NCBI GenBank assembly: GCA_024867545.1
Contig: JANFNE010000036.1
Span: forward strand, 372,001-436,000
Reading direction: 5' to 3'
Length of the DNA: 64,000 nucleotides
From: Phytopythium helicoides
Lineage: Eukaryota > Oomycota > Peronosporomycetes > Pythiales > Pythiaceae
The notes below the pieces were generated by a model that was not told the origin of the DNA, did no database searches, and saw only the letters and a list, made by a program, of their open reading frames with translations. Shown one piece after another: positions 32,903 through 44,504 of this stretch. Made by a program: the position numbers and the translations under genes. Within the stretch, counting starts at the first letter, position 1. Each line of letters opens with the position of its first letter.

Positions 32903-35361
32903 TCAAAACATGCTCATCTCATCCAAAAGCATGTCTTCGCCCTCCATCTTCATGGTCACGCCCAGATCATCGTCAACAGCAGCGATGCCATTGCAGTCTT
33001 CTCCACTGGTCGCGCCTCCTGTTGCGACTGAACCGTCTTGCCCGTGTAGCGTAAGCAGCGGTCGCTTGAGAGAATAGTACGTCAAGAGTGGAATAGAGTG
33101 GCAGGATGCTACAAGCTTCGCGATTGTCTCTTCGTTTTCAAGAGGTGGGTGGGGCGTAGAGTGCTCGCTCGGAGATCCTGAAAGGTACTTGACGGACATC
33201 GCAAGAACACAGTCGGCCTTGGTAGTAAATTCGATCAGCACCTGCTTGCCCGGTCCAAGCACTTCGCCAGCATTCAGTGTTACGCGGTCCGGTGCAGCTA
33301 CATCGACCTTGATACGCGCTGCCCGGGCAAACAAACACAGATATAGTTAGTCAGAAAGTAAGTCATGCGTCTAAATGACGATTGCGGAGGCACACCATTC
33401 ACTGCCGTCTCACTGTCGGCTGGAATGCGCTCTCCAAAGAGGTTGTTCTTGGTCGAAAAGGCAGACAACAACAGCGAGTGGAAAAACATGCTGTGCCCGC
33501 AGATCTGGAGCACCTCGGCGATAGTGGGGGTCGACAGGTGTGACAGCTGTAGTTCAGTACAAGGCGAGGTCAGCAATTGAAAAACTCTGATGCATAAACG
33601 TCGCTAAAATACCGGGATGGGAAAGAGGCGAGCCGCAGTCCACCCGAGATCTCTTTTGTCGTAAGAGAAAACTCGAGGCGCATTGGTAAGTGTGACGCGG
33701 AGGTAGAACTGTGCACAGGCTCTGGTCCCGCGCGAAGTGGAGGTGAGGAGAGATCGGCTTGTGCCCATCTGGATCTGTCCAGCTCACAAATTCATTGAAG
33801 AGCTTCTCGTCCTCGTTGGAGTCAGCTGACGCAGCGCCCAAGTCATCACCAGCCTCGCCTCGCTTCCGCATAATTGCAAGTGCCAAGCGTCTGGCCTGAA
33901 GCCCAACCATGACAACAGGTGTACACCCCGCAACTTGTAGAGCCACTTCTCCTCGCCATTCAATGAAGCTCACGCTACCAGACCACTCACCACCAGATAG
34001 AGGAGTGGCACGAGGAGCATCGCTTGCGGTTATTGCAGACTCGTTTGATCCGTCTCCCATTCCGTTGCGGTCGACACCGTTCATCATGTCCTCGTTATCA
34101 GTAGCGTCATCCGAAGCATTCGAAATGCCGGTACCAGACCCTGCTACCTGTGGGTCTTCCACACGCCCTCTCTTGCGTGGCGGCTCCGATATCGGAACAC
34201 AGTGAAGAGAATTTTTAAAGTGGATGGTGACACCCTCCACAGCGCGCTTTACGGTCCAACAGCTCTGTGCAAATCGTTTCACGAGTAAGTAAGCTTCCAT
34301 TCACAGACCCATGCGAGCACTAATAGCGAATGCTTCCATACCTGCTGAGCGCATGCCTCGGTGACTGTGGTGTAGAGCTGCTCTTCCAGCTGCTCAAAAT
34401 TCACTGAAACAGACAGGACTGTGAGTAGGAGGCTCCGAACGAGTGAACCGCCAAAGGCGAAGTTACGCACAGCTTGGGAACTTGACTGCTAGCTCCGCGC
34501 GGTTGATGAGCCGAACGAGTTTTTCCTGTCGTCGTGTTAATCAACGTAAGACAAGTCCACTCCTCGACTAGGTTCGTCATAAAACTTGCCGTAAAGCTGG
34601 AGCTATCACCTCCAGCAAGGAGCTTGAGAGACTGGAGCAAATCCTCGTCTCGATCGGGGAACTGGTTGGATTGCTCTGTCGAGTAAACTCACACGTGAAC
34701 ACAATTGGTACATCACATCAAATCTGCTCGAACAATCGCTTACCGTCCTTCACTGTAGTCAAGGAGGCCGACTCGACGTCGCCCTGCAGAATCCGCATCA
34801 ACACCGTCAGAATCTCTCTACCAACTACACACGGCTGCCAAGACAACGAACGAACATCTCCGCCTGAGAGCGCGATATCAAGCACGAAGGTGTCGCAGTA
34901 GATGGAGAGCGAGGTCTCGTTGGGCTTAAGGATCTGCAGCTTGACGAGCGGGCGGCTGAGCTTGGACACGATCTTGGTGACCTCGAACATGACTCTGTAG
35001 GCTCCGACGCGCCCCTCGAGCTCAGGCGCCGCGGAGCCCTGCCTCCAAGGTCGAGCTTGCTCACGCTCTCGGAGAGTATGCCCCGCACGGTGGCCAGGTG
35101 CGCGTCGAAGCGCTTGACGTCCTTCTTGAGCTGCACGAACTGCTGGTTGCGCGCGTACCAGTCCTTGTGCTGCTTGAGCGTCTCGAACAGGTAGTTGAGC
35201 CCGAAGCGCCACGAGTTCTTCTCCGTCTGCACGCGGTTCTTCTGCTGGTCCACTGCGAGGCGCCGTCAGCATCGCCCTCCAGTGAGAAAGTGCACAAACC
35301 AGAGCTGCGCACGGTGCTGGTGGAACGCGGCCGCGTCGTTGCGCAGGTTGTCGGGGAGCAT
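32903..35361 (-). CDS. Mediator complex subunit 1 (MED1)-like protein, frame uncertain
   Basis: The start ATG gives LPDNLRNDAAAFHQHRAQL. The order of conserved-looking stretches follows MED1: an N-terminal helical part (FGLNYLFETLKQHKDWY, FDAHLATVRGILSESVSKL), a sheet (NETSLSIYCDTFVLDIALSG), long intermediate helices (RDEDLLQSLKLLAGGDSSSF), then TPTIAEVLQICGHSMFFHSL and RIKVDVAAPDRVTLNAGEVL at the end. The identification rests on this similarity to metazoan MED1 and is moderate. Mediator links transcription factors to RNA polymerase II. There are about six short introns. At least two single-base losses (near 35230 and 35045) and several phase mismatches at introns prevent a clean joined model. 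A basic PPRKRGRVEDP patch may be a nuclear signal. Confidence 0.5.
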
Positions 35362-35651
35362 GCCCGTCCAGGCACGAGCGCAGCGAGCTCGCTACAGGAG
35401 TGAAGGTGCGGCGCGTTCTTGCTCGCGGGGCTGGCGGCGGCAGGCGCCGCGGCCTGCGGGGGTCGGCGTCGCCATACTGGGCGATAATGAGGCTGGCAGT
35501 GGGGGCGGCGAGGTTGGCGCGGGTCGCGCGAAGGTGGCGAAGGAGGGCTGCGACGTGTGAACGGAGTGAGTGGAATTTGGGATCGTGTTTGTTGCTCCTG
35601 ACGCCATTGACGTATTTGATGACTAGCTACAGCGCGAAGAAGCTCGGTTTC

Positions 35652-36783
35652 CTACACGGCAGACACATCTGGTTGAGTACTCTTCTGCGAAACAGAGGCA
35701 CGCTTGAGGGCCTGCGAGACGGATATGTGAGCGCTTGGTGCTTTGGACAGTTCTAGTTGGTAAAATCAGTCTCACCTCAGCCATGCTGAAGTTGGGGAAA
35801 AAACGTATCGAGTCAGTTTCAAAGCAGAGCAACGCTGTTGTGTAAGTGGTGGTGCCACGGCTAACGCAGCGAAAATCACATCGGTTGACCTACCAGGTGA
35901 ATGGGTTGAAAGGCCGGACAGTGATGCCGAGCGAATTGGGCTTCTCCACTCGACCAAGACGGATACCTCGATTGGGCAGCCACTTCTCGGTCATGACGTC
36001 GATGGGAGCGCCAAGTTTGTTCGCGACTTTCTTAGTCAGTCCAGCGAGGATTCGACAGGCAGGAGAGGTTGAAAGGATTTGGGATGGCATCACAGCACCC
36101 GTGCTCACCAACGCTCCATCAACACATTCGAGTGCAATGATGATAGGCGGGATACCGCGCTCAGTCATGCCAACATTCGCCCAATCGGATCCATGCCGAA
36201 CCAGGGTTCTCAAACAGAGCTTCCATGCTCCCGTCTCGGGATCTATGCAGAAAGAAGGTTGTTAGTGCCAGCGAGCAATCCAGTCAACACGAGAAGGCTC
36301 ACCATAGTTTGACAGCCGCTGGAAACGGATCTTTTCTGCTGACAAAAAGACTCGCTGGTCAATTTGCCCGCGACGTGTACGATTGAGCATGGGCTTGTGC
36401 CACCTGCCAGTCATTTCAACGAGATGCTCCATGCCTCGCCCGAAACATTGCGCTTCATCTTCCATACATATTCAAAGGTGTTATCGCCGTGAAGTACGAC
36501 ACGTATCTCGCTGTCCTGATGTATCGCTTGATGGTAATGCTGTGGTACTTTGGTTGGTAGTTTGATCGAGACCTCCTTCGCTATCGCTCTGATGCACCGC
36601 TGGTCGAGGTTGCTCGAGACAATACACCCCTGGGAGAAATGTATACGATGACGGTGGGAGTGAGGAAGATTCTCCAGGTGTTGGTTGATTCCAGCTGATG
36701 CGCTCGTCTGCAGCCCGAAGTAGAGACTCCATCGCTCGCGCGACGTGGACCTTCATGTTGTCGACATCAACTGTAGTCGCCAT
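35652..36783 (-). CDS. Unrecognised protein, about 320 residues
   Basis: I do not recognise this protein. It starts MATTVDVDNMKVHVARAMES and includes a patch SEIRVVLHGDNTFEYVWKMK, a Lys/Arg-rich stretch (PMLNRTRRGQIDQRVFLSAE) and a globular part (ERGIPPIIIALECVDGALV; APIDVMTEKWLPNRGIRLGR). The last exons fit by phase: the end of the long exon at about 35901, a ten-base-scale exon carrying CMAE, then 35684-35652 with KSTQPDVSAV and the stop. A further intron lies at about 36300-36240. Frame slips near 36578 and 36440 seem to be single-base errors. It lies between a MED1-like gene and a zinc-ribbon gene on the opposite strand, which gives no functional clue. Confidence 0.5.
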
Positions 36784-36943
36784 CTTAAGCTTCCTGCGCT
36801 TCCACTTGGGTTTGTTGCTTGCTTGGCAGTTTGGATTCTAGAAGCTCATATTCTTGATCAATATAAATAGCCCTCCACTACAATCCCCAAGCTCGCAAGC
36901 GTGGTGCGAGTCAGTCACTAGTTTGATATATACTGAGAGTCGC

Positions 36944-38407
36944 CATGAGCGAAGGTGAGCTCGCCTCGATTGGGGGATGATGCCGACTCAAATTATACAG
37001 CTCCAGACATTGAAGATGACCAGGGTGAGGATGACGATGACCTTGCTGAGATGTTTGCCAAGGTGCAGAAGTTTCAAGAGACCGAGGGTCGGCGTCCAAC
37101 TATCGTTCCAGCAGAGATCGGTCCACAAGATGACAACCCCACTCGTTGTGCTGGCGACGAACGAAATCACGATTCAGCTTCGCCCCCAATGCTGACTGTT
37201 CAAGTAAACGACAAGGCTGTTAAGCCCGCTGCAAAGCTCGGGTCCGCAAAATCTCGATCTCCGAGTGCGTCAACATTGTCGTCACGATCGTCAAAAAACT
37301 ATCGAGATGACGGGATTAAGACCATTACGAGGCGTTCATCACGAGGAAACATAGTGACGAAAGATGCATTGTTTGGGCCTCGAAAACCGCAGATTTACAA
37401 TGAGCACATACTTCAGAGTGTGCTCACAACAACGGATACCTTGGAGCGGCTGAAGAAGCAGGCTGTAGCTGCGCCTCCAGGTTTAGTTTGTTTTGGTTGA
37501 CTTTTGTAGCCGTTTACGAAAGCTGACTATTTGCTACTATTTACTTTTGGGCAGCGAAGATAAAGGTACTAGTGATTGTTTTCACCTGCATATGATCTTC
37601 GCTTACAGATTGTTCACTGCTAACAAAACAGGAGCGCATCGAACAACTCTCTGCTCCCGAGAAAAAGGATCTTGGTCGACGCTTTGCAACTGATGACGAG
37701 GAGCGTCACTGCCGATTCAAAGCAAAAACAGGTGGAGCAAAGAAAGCAAGCGATGATTACGATGGCGACGGCCAAGATCAAAGCTCAAACTTCATCGCGA
37801 GGATGGAGGCAACAGAACGCAATCGACAGAAAGTAAGATGCCTGATTGTTATGTGAATTGATTCCAAATGTTTCTCACTTGCATGTGTGTGGCATTTGGC
37901 AGAAATTGGAGACTGCTCGAGGAGAGAGCGAGTATAATGCACGCTTGGTAAGAACTTGACTATCTACGACGTAATCGAAGTTGGTATGCTCAATCTCGAT
38001 GGGACAACAAACAACAGGATAAGAAGTGCTGCCCTAAGTGTGGAATACCTCAGTCATACTCGGAGTTTCACGACAAGAAGAAGAAGTGCCAAACTTGCGG
38101 CGTTGAGTTCCGGATTCTGCAGGCTTGGGGAGATGTCGGTCATGAGTTTATCGCTCGGATGAGCGACGCGGTGCGCTCTCAAACAGAGAAGAAAGAACAA
38201 TTACGCGCGCAAGTCCTAGGGCAGGAGACGCAGCGCAACCGTGTACCAAAAACAGCCAGGCAAAAGTTTTACGAGAAGCAAATGGTTCAAAAGAACTCTC
38301 AGCGCACATTTCTCGATCGAAACTATCGTCCAAGCAGTAGCTCCAAGGTAAAACAAGCGGAAGAGAAGATTCAGGCATGGCTCGGTTCAAAGAAGGCGAC
38401 TGCCTGA
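36944..38407 (+). CDS. C4 zinc-ribbon / coiled-coil protein
   Basis: Exons 36944-37480, 37555-37565 (11 nt), 37632-37832, 37903-37947 and 38018-38407. The head is acidic (DDQGEDDDDLAEMFAKVQKF) and then Ser/Lys-rich. The middle is helical (ERIEQLSAPEKKDLGRRF). The end has a four-cysteine ribbon: CCPKCGIPQSYSEF and KKCQTCGVEFRIL, followed by a basic helical tail. I cannot assign a family; zinc binding is the only supported property. A G5 run at 36972-36976 has one base too many between MSEGELASIG and DDADSNYTAP. The 11-nt exon is needed to restore phase between its neighbours. Confidence 0.65.
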
Positions 38408-38476
38408 CTTCAGACGCATTCGGTACACAATATAATATACAGCTCACTCACGCAAGTTGGGCACACCCACTCACTC

Positions 38477-40548
38477 TCACACATGATGCGACGTCAAACG
38501 CCACACCCGAATAGTCTCGTCGTCGCTGGCACTCGCGACGATGTTGCGATGCACTGGATGACACTGCACCACATTGACGACACTTGAGTGTCCGTCCATC
38601 GAAGTGAGGAGCTTCCCATTCTCTCGAATCCAAAGTAGCACTCGACCGTCTGAAGTGCAGGACACGGCGATTAGTGCTGAATGAAAAACTGTTCAAATGG
38701 TGCAGACCCGATACCGCACCCTCGCTTCCAGACACCACAACCTCGTCCTGGTTGCCAGCAAAGCACGGACGGATGACGTATCGCTGCTCTTGCAAGCCCC
38801 GATATCGTGCAACAACAGTGTCGGAGTCCACATCCAGACACACCATTTCCTCGTGACGCACCAAGTTGACCGAGCAGATACTGTCCAGTAGAGGACAAGG
38901 CTGATGCACGATATCAGGTGGTCTCCTTCATAGAAAAGTTCGTCTGTTCGTCTTGCTGGGTCGTAGATATAGATCTCGTTGCTTGGCATCAGTGCAAACA
39001 CCCGCCCGTCCTTGGGGTGAACCGCAACATCCAGAACTCGACGCCCACTCCACTGATATAAAATCGTTCCGTCTACAGCGTTCTGGGTGGGCAGGTAAAG
39101 ACGGTGCCCCGAGAACATTTGCCTTAGCATAGCACAGCTTCTCTCAAAGTGCAGAGCAACTTACCCACAATATCAGCATTTTATCCGCACTTCCACTGAT
39201 GAAGTGATTGCCATTGGGCAACCACTTGACAGATGCCACACCCTCCGCTGGATGCTCGTACCGCTGATCGAATGCTTCTGTCTGTGATTAAGTCTCCTTA
39301 CATTAACTCGGATATCTTCCAGACCACAGTTAACCGAGCACATCCGACGTACCTCTACACTCCAGAGCTGAATGATATTGCTTCGGCTTCCACAGCAGAG
39401 CAAGCTCTCGCTGTTTGGGGACCAAGCGAGGCTTTCTACGTCACCTTCGAGGCTTCGGAGCGTTCGGCGCACGCGAACAGTCTAGACACGAGAAGGGTAA
39501 CCACGACGGATTCAGTCTGTATGGCGTATCATGAACTCAGAAAAGGTGGACATGTGGAACCTGAAGCGAGAGCTCGTTAGTTGGTGCATCGTTCTTGAAC
39601 GCTAGCTCCCAGATCACAATGGAGCCGTCTCGGGAAGACGACGCGAGGAACCTTCCATCAGGCGAAAACGCGAGCTCCCAAACGTCGTTTGTGTGCTGCA
39701 TCAGTATCTCTGTGCACTCCCCAATGACTTTTCCCTGCAGCTGCTGTGGAGCAGCACGCTCTTCTATATCCAGGTCTTTGGAGACAAGGCGCTGCGTGGA
39801 ACCGAGCATCGTGAGATGGGAACTCGACCAAAGCATATCCAGAGCCTCTCTCCATACCTGTAGCGCTCCTTCCGGGAATTATCTCCTCGGGGCTGACGAG
39901 CTGCTCGACGCGCGCGAGCATGTCGGCCTCTTTCCACGGCAGCCCCGCGACCAGCTGCTCGACCTGCGCGGCGTCCGTGCAGAGCAGCAGCATGGCCAGC
40001 TGCTTGGTCTCGTCCTCAGTCAGCTCGTAGGCGGCGCTGATCTCCTCCTGGAAGGTCTGCAGCGCCGCTCGGAGCTCTCGCTTGACGAGCAGGTCGATGT
40101 ACTTGCGGCGCAGCAGCATGAGCGCCGCCTCCCTCGCGGCCGCGGGCGACTTCATGGCCAGTCGAGGCGCCTCGGCGCCGCCCGCGACCAGCGCGAGCGC
40201 GGCGTCCCACCGCCTGGCGCGCACGTGGCGCTCGAGCGCCTTCATGGCGTCCGAGCGCAGCTGCACGCGCGCCTCGCGCTCCAGACTCTCGGCCGACGCG
40301 TGGAAGCCCAGGTCGTAGAGCTCGCGCAGCAGCAGCCGCGTCCACTTGCGCCTGCGCGCGTCGCCGCCGCCGCCAGGTGACGCGGGGCCGTCAGTCGCCT
40401 CTGCGCGCTCAGCCGACGCGCTGCGCTTGCGCTTGGCGTCCTCCCGGGCCGCCGCCGCGCGCTGCATGGAGGTCCGGCGCTGCTTGAAGAAGCCTTCTTC
40501 CGCACTGGGGGATCCGCATAGGCTTTCCGAGGTTCGCGTGGGCCACAT
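38477..40548 (-). CDS. WDR26/GID7-like LisH-CTLH-WD40 protein
   Basis: After a basic, disordered head come a LisH motif (LLLRELYDLGFHASAESLER) and a CTLH region (RRWDAALALV, REAALMLLRRKYIDLLVKRE). SPEEIIP then leads to at least six WD40 repeats, e.g. HTNDVWELAFSPDGRFLASS, EGDVESLAWSPNSESLLCCG, GVASVKWLPNGNHFISG and HSSVVNVVQCHPVHRNIVAS, ending IRVWRLTSHHV. This order is that of WDR26/Gid7, a substrate-recruiting subunit of the GID/CTLH E3 ubiquitin ligase. Exon 1 is 40548-39858, exon 2 starts at 39791, and further introns lie near 39550, 39290 and 39150. One extra C in GGG (plus strand 39874-39876) breaks phase; without it EEIIPEGALQ|RLVSKD reads through. MQRAAAAREDAKRK at ~40466 is an alternative start. 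Confidence 0.75.
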
Positions 40549-41767
40549 TTCGAGCACTTCAACTCGAGGTGGTCAGGATTCCTTGCCTTGCGACGACGGA
40601 CATGGGTTTCTTGATGGCTGCTGGTGCTCGTGGGGCGAGCGATAGAAAAGGAGCCATTGGGCCTTGCGAGCTTTGGGAAGGAGGTGGAGTGGACACGTCG
40701 CTGGAGCGGTCGGGCTCTAACCTTTTGCTTCGTAGGTCCGACAAGTATTCATGTGTGATACCACGCCTCTTTGATGGGCATTGAGGGACAGGAGTCATCC
40801 ACGAGCCGACCATCATGGAAATTGTCTGGGCGAATCCAGTTCCACGCTGCTGGGTTTTCAAAGTCAAGTAGGAGTCGGGCCGCTCGCGCATTGGTTGCGT
40901 CATCCACATCAACGCTCAACCGTTTTACGACGAGGCGAGCGCGTCATTAGGAAAGACTGGCTGCAGCTCGCCCTCCAGCTCGCCTTCTAGCTCACCTTGC
41001 AGGTGGCTCCGCCTCCAGAGACGTTCGGGACTTGGAAAGTTGAGTCACGGAGTCCAAGCAACCGCATTTTCCCGACGAGTTTGGTCCAGGATGAGCTTCG
41101 AACAGCCTAGTCTCTCGACGACGATGAGTATGACGCCCAGCTCGCGCTGTCGCGGTGCAATAGACTTATCGTCGAAGCGAGGTCAACTACCCGAGTTATC
41201 GACAGCACCGCGTCGACTCAGTAGGAATCCTAAACAGAGCGCAGGAAGGCCCAAGCGAGCTGGCGACGGGCGTTTAGATGCACGGTACCAGTCGGATTCA
41301 CACGTATAAAGATCTCGTGGAGGCGAGAGTCTCTCTACTCTAGCTAACTCAACCGGTCAGCAACGAAGTGGATGGTGCCAAGCCGCAGGAGGAAGCTTTG
41401 AAGCAGGCGCAAGCTTATCTTGGGTTTTGTATGTCGTCGGCTTGTCAATTGGTTTGCGCTCGACCCTCAGCATATATACGCACCAAGCAGCCATTTGCTG
41501 CCCCGTCGCATATCAATGCTGCCGCGGATGGTTGACGCGCTGGGGCTGATTGCACGCGGATTTAATCTCTGCGCGTGGCGCTCCCACGAGCGAGTTCTTG
41601 TGGTTTCCAGTGGTTCTCCGTCGCGTCATCTCGCCCCCAGGCCGAGGCGCGTGGCACTCGCGCGTCTGGGGACAGCCAACCACCCGCTCGGGTTGGTCAT
41701 CTTCACTTCTGAATCTCTCTGGTCGCCGACACCCTCCTCCCGACACCAAGCGTCCACGCAACCAGCC
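40549..41767. other. Long intergenic region with a probable coding fragment on the minus strand
   Basis: 1.2 kb between the WDR26-like and threonine aldolase 1 starts. The minus strand holds a stretch that looks protein-coding: MRLLGLRDSTFQVPNVSGGG (41091 downwards, ending at a GTGAGC donor near 41020), then RLVVKRLSVDVDDATNARAA and FENPAAWNWIRPDNFHDGRL (about 40930-40775), and LELKCSKCGPREPRKAY near 40560. The pieces do not join in one frame with the introns I can see. It may be a separate small gene or an upstream extension of the WDR26-like gene. The right part (41350-41767) should hold the aldolase promoter. Confidence 0.4.
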
Positions 41768-43028
41768 ATGAAGCGAGCGCTCGTCAACATGCTGTCCGAC
41801 ACGGTCACGCGGCCGGGAGCCGCCATGCGCAAGGTCATCGCTGCTGCGCAGGTCGGCGATGACGTCTACGGCGCCGACCCGACTGTGCAGCTGCTGCAAA
41901 AGACGGCGGCCGACAAGCTCGGCAAGGAGCAGGCGCTCTTCATCCCCAGGTGAGACCACACATTGAAGCAAATGTGATATCAGGGACTAATACCCATTCC
42001 AGCGGTACCATGTCCAACTTGATCGCCATCGGGTCCCACTGCGACCGCGGTGACGAGGTCATCCTCGGTGACAAGCAGCACATCTTCGTCTACGAGGGTG
42101 CTGGGGCCAGTGGTACGTACTGCTTTCTGAAGTAGCCATTTCGTTCCGGTGCAAACATGTCTAACCCGTTTGGATGTCCCGTGTGCAGCTTACATGGGCG
42201 TGAGCCTGAACATAATCCCCAACCACAGTGACGGCACCATCGACATTGACGACATTGCGGAGGCTGTGCGCGCAGACGATCAGCATTACCCGCGGACCCG
42301 GCTCATTGCGCTCGAAAACACACACAATACATGCGGTGGACGTGTGCTTCCGCTCCCCTACATTCGCCAGGTCGAGCAGTTCGCCAAGGAGAACAACCTC
42401 AAGCTACACGTTGACGGTGCTCGCCTGGCGAACGCGAGTGTTGCCACTGGCATTCCAATGCATGAACTCGTCAAGGGGGCGGATTCAGTTTCTCTTTGCC
42501 TCAGCAAGGGCCTTGGTGCTCCTGTCGGTACGATCCTCGCTGGATCCGAAGAATTCATCGGTCGGGCTCGAAGGCTCCGCAAATCCCTTGGTGGTGGGAT
42601 GCGGCAGTCGGGTCTACTCGCAGCGGCAGGCCTATTTGCTCTCGAAGAGCAGTTCGAGAGACTAGCAGAGGATCACGCGAACGCCAAAGCACTCGCCGAG
42701 GGACTCAGCACGATTCCGGACGTCTACGTGAACGTGAACGACGTCGAGACCAACATCATGTTCTTCCGCCTCAATCCAAAAGCAAAGCTGACGCCTAAGG
42801 CTCTTGCCAAGAAGCTCGAGACAGAGAAGGGCATCATCCTCGGAGGTGGGTTTTCATTCTGTAGCCCTCACTCAACCGCCCATCGTGTGTTTGCTGACTT
42901 CTTGCTCGCTTTTCGATTATACAGGCTATCTCTGGAATGGTGGACGTCTACGTGCGGTGACTAACCTGCACGTCACACCAGAGGACATTGAGTACACGGT
43001 CGACTCGGTGCGCGAGCTCCTGGCTTGA
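41768..43028 (+). CDS. L-threonine (low-specificity) aldolase, copy 1
   Basis: Exons 41768-41949, 42003-42112, 42189-42845 and 42925-43028 give 350 residues, normal for the family. It is a PLP enzyme of fold type I that splits threonine or allo-threonine to glycine and acetaldehyde in the cytosol. Visible family features: LSDTVTRPGAAMRKVI near the start, [56 protein letters not shown], and the PLP-lysine region [17 protein letters not shown]. The glycine-rich GGGMRQSGLLAAAGLFALE follows. The last exon carries [16 protein letters not shown]. No signal peptide. Copy 2 lies 1.5 kb downstream with the same intron positions and identical exon sizes (110, 657 and 104 nt). Clean frame. Confidence 0.93.
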
Positions 43029-43408
43029 GAGTAGAGGCGGTAATGCTACACGACAGTCGAGTAACTCTACAGAACGAATAGCAAGACTTGGACGCCGGAG
43101 GTGTCCCTAGGATTCAATGATTGTGACTATCTGACGAGTACCCATCCATTCATCGAAAGCTTTGGCGTGTGCCCAACATCAAATCGCTGGGCAAGCCGAT
43201 CAGATCTCTCTGATATGCCAGGTAGGTGTCGCAGTCGCCCCGTACTCGTTGACTTTGGATCGCTGACCGTAAAGGAGGGTAACATTGCTGTGGGGATCGT
43301 TGAGCTACCTCCAAACTCTGTCCAACAGCGCCGAACAAAAGCCATCACAACCTCCCCACTGGAGGTATCACCTCAGTCACTAACTTTCATCCAACGCAAG
43401 AAGCTGCA
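43029..43408. other. Intergenic between threonine aldolase 1 and the CE1 esterase
   Basis: 380 bp. I see no coding feature; the 121-codon plus-strand ORF at 43101 has no recognisable motif and overlaps the esterase start. It probably holds the aldolase 3' UTR and the esterase promoter. Confidence 0.35.
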
Positions 43409-44258
43409 ATGCTGTCCAAAGTTTCCGCATTTCTCGCGCTTTGCGCTCTCAAGACTGCTCGCGTAGCTGCCTCGCCTTCAACTGGCTGTGCGAACTCTAC
43501 CAACATCACCAGTGGCACGTATACCACCACCATCAACGGCAAGGAACGCGAGTACATTGTGCGCGTGCCCGAGGGCTACGACTCTGCAACGAGTACCCGC
43601 TTATCATCACCTACCACTGGTTTGGTGCCTCTGCCTTCAACGTGACACAGGATTCATCCAAGTACGGCAACGGTAGCTACTACGGTCTCGTTGAGAAGGC
43701 GAACGAGTCGGCCATCTTCGTGGCGCCGAACGGGCTGGATGTCGGCTGGTACAACGTGGATGACGAGGACATGACGTTCACAGACACGATCGTGCAGACG
43801 ATCGACGACAACCTATGCGTGGACGTTGCTCAGCGATTCGTCGTGGGCTTCAGTTTTGGCGGATCGATGGCAAATGCTGTCGCAAACTCGGGTCGCGGGA
43901 CGACTTTCAAGGCGGCCGCGGTGCTGTCGGGCACTATCTTCACGCCGTGGGAGGGAGAGGCCGTCCCCATGGGCTTCTTGGTGTCGCACGGAGTGAGTGA
44001 CCCTGGCAACCTCATTTCGACCGGCCGCGCCATGCGCGACGTCTTCGTCAAGCTCAACGGCTGCACGAACACGACTGCCTTGGAGCCAACGCCAGGCTCG
44101 GACACGCACATCAAAACCGAGTACGCCAACTGCACCAAGCCCGTGGCCTTCATCGCGTTTGATGGCGTCCACGAGTACAGCCCAGTGGATGCCAACGCCT
44201 CGGCTTCGTGGGTCCCAGCGAGCTTTGGGACTTCTTCTTCCCCAGCGAGGCCTCCTAG
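43409..44258 (+). CDS. Secreted CE1-type carbohydrate esterase (feruloyl/acetylxylan esterase or LpqC-like)
   Basis: The start gives a signal peptide (MLSKVSAFLALCALKTARVA). The mature part reads REYIVRVPEGYDS, then EYPLIITYHWFG, FVAPNGLDVGWYN, the nucleophile elbow FVVGFSFGGSMANA (GxSxGG), VSHGVSDPGN with the likely catalytic aspartate, and FDGVHEYS with the likely histidine. It ends ELWDFFFPSEAS. This is an alpha/beta hydrolase of the CE1/PHB-depolymerase group; secreted members release ferulate or acetate from plant cell walls, which would suit a plant-associated oomycete (inference). Frame slips at ~43585 (one base missing) and ~44198 break an otherwise full protein of ~280 residues. It is intronless, between two aldolase copies. 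Confidence 0.75.
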
Positions 44259-44340
44259 TAGGTGCAAGTCTCATCAGCGAGCATCAGTAGAGGCCGAGTC
44301 AACAACAGAATGGACCTCATTGACTTCCGATCCTGCTACG

Positions 44341-44430
44341 TCAGAGCCCAATCATCTCCCATTGGCTGAAGAATCCCATTTTCAATAATATGATTGGCTG
44401 AAAACATAATAACCGTCTTCTGATTGGCTG
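44341..44430 (+). promoter_or_regulatory. Cluster of four CCAAT boxes upstream of threonine aldolase 2
   Basis: Within 90 bp there is one CCAAT in plus orientation (44349-44353) and three ATTGGCTG copies (44361, 44393 and 44423), the last two as TGATTGGCTG. They sit ~75-160 bp upstream of the start codon, the usual distance for an NF-Y-type site. Binding is inferred from the motif only. Confidence 0.65.
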
Positions 44431-44504
44431 CGAGGCTCGCAGCTCCCGCGCCGTGACACGCATCCCCACTTCGCCACCGCCTTGCCCCCGCCGACCTGCT
44501 TGCC

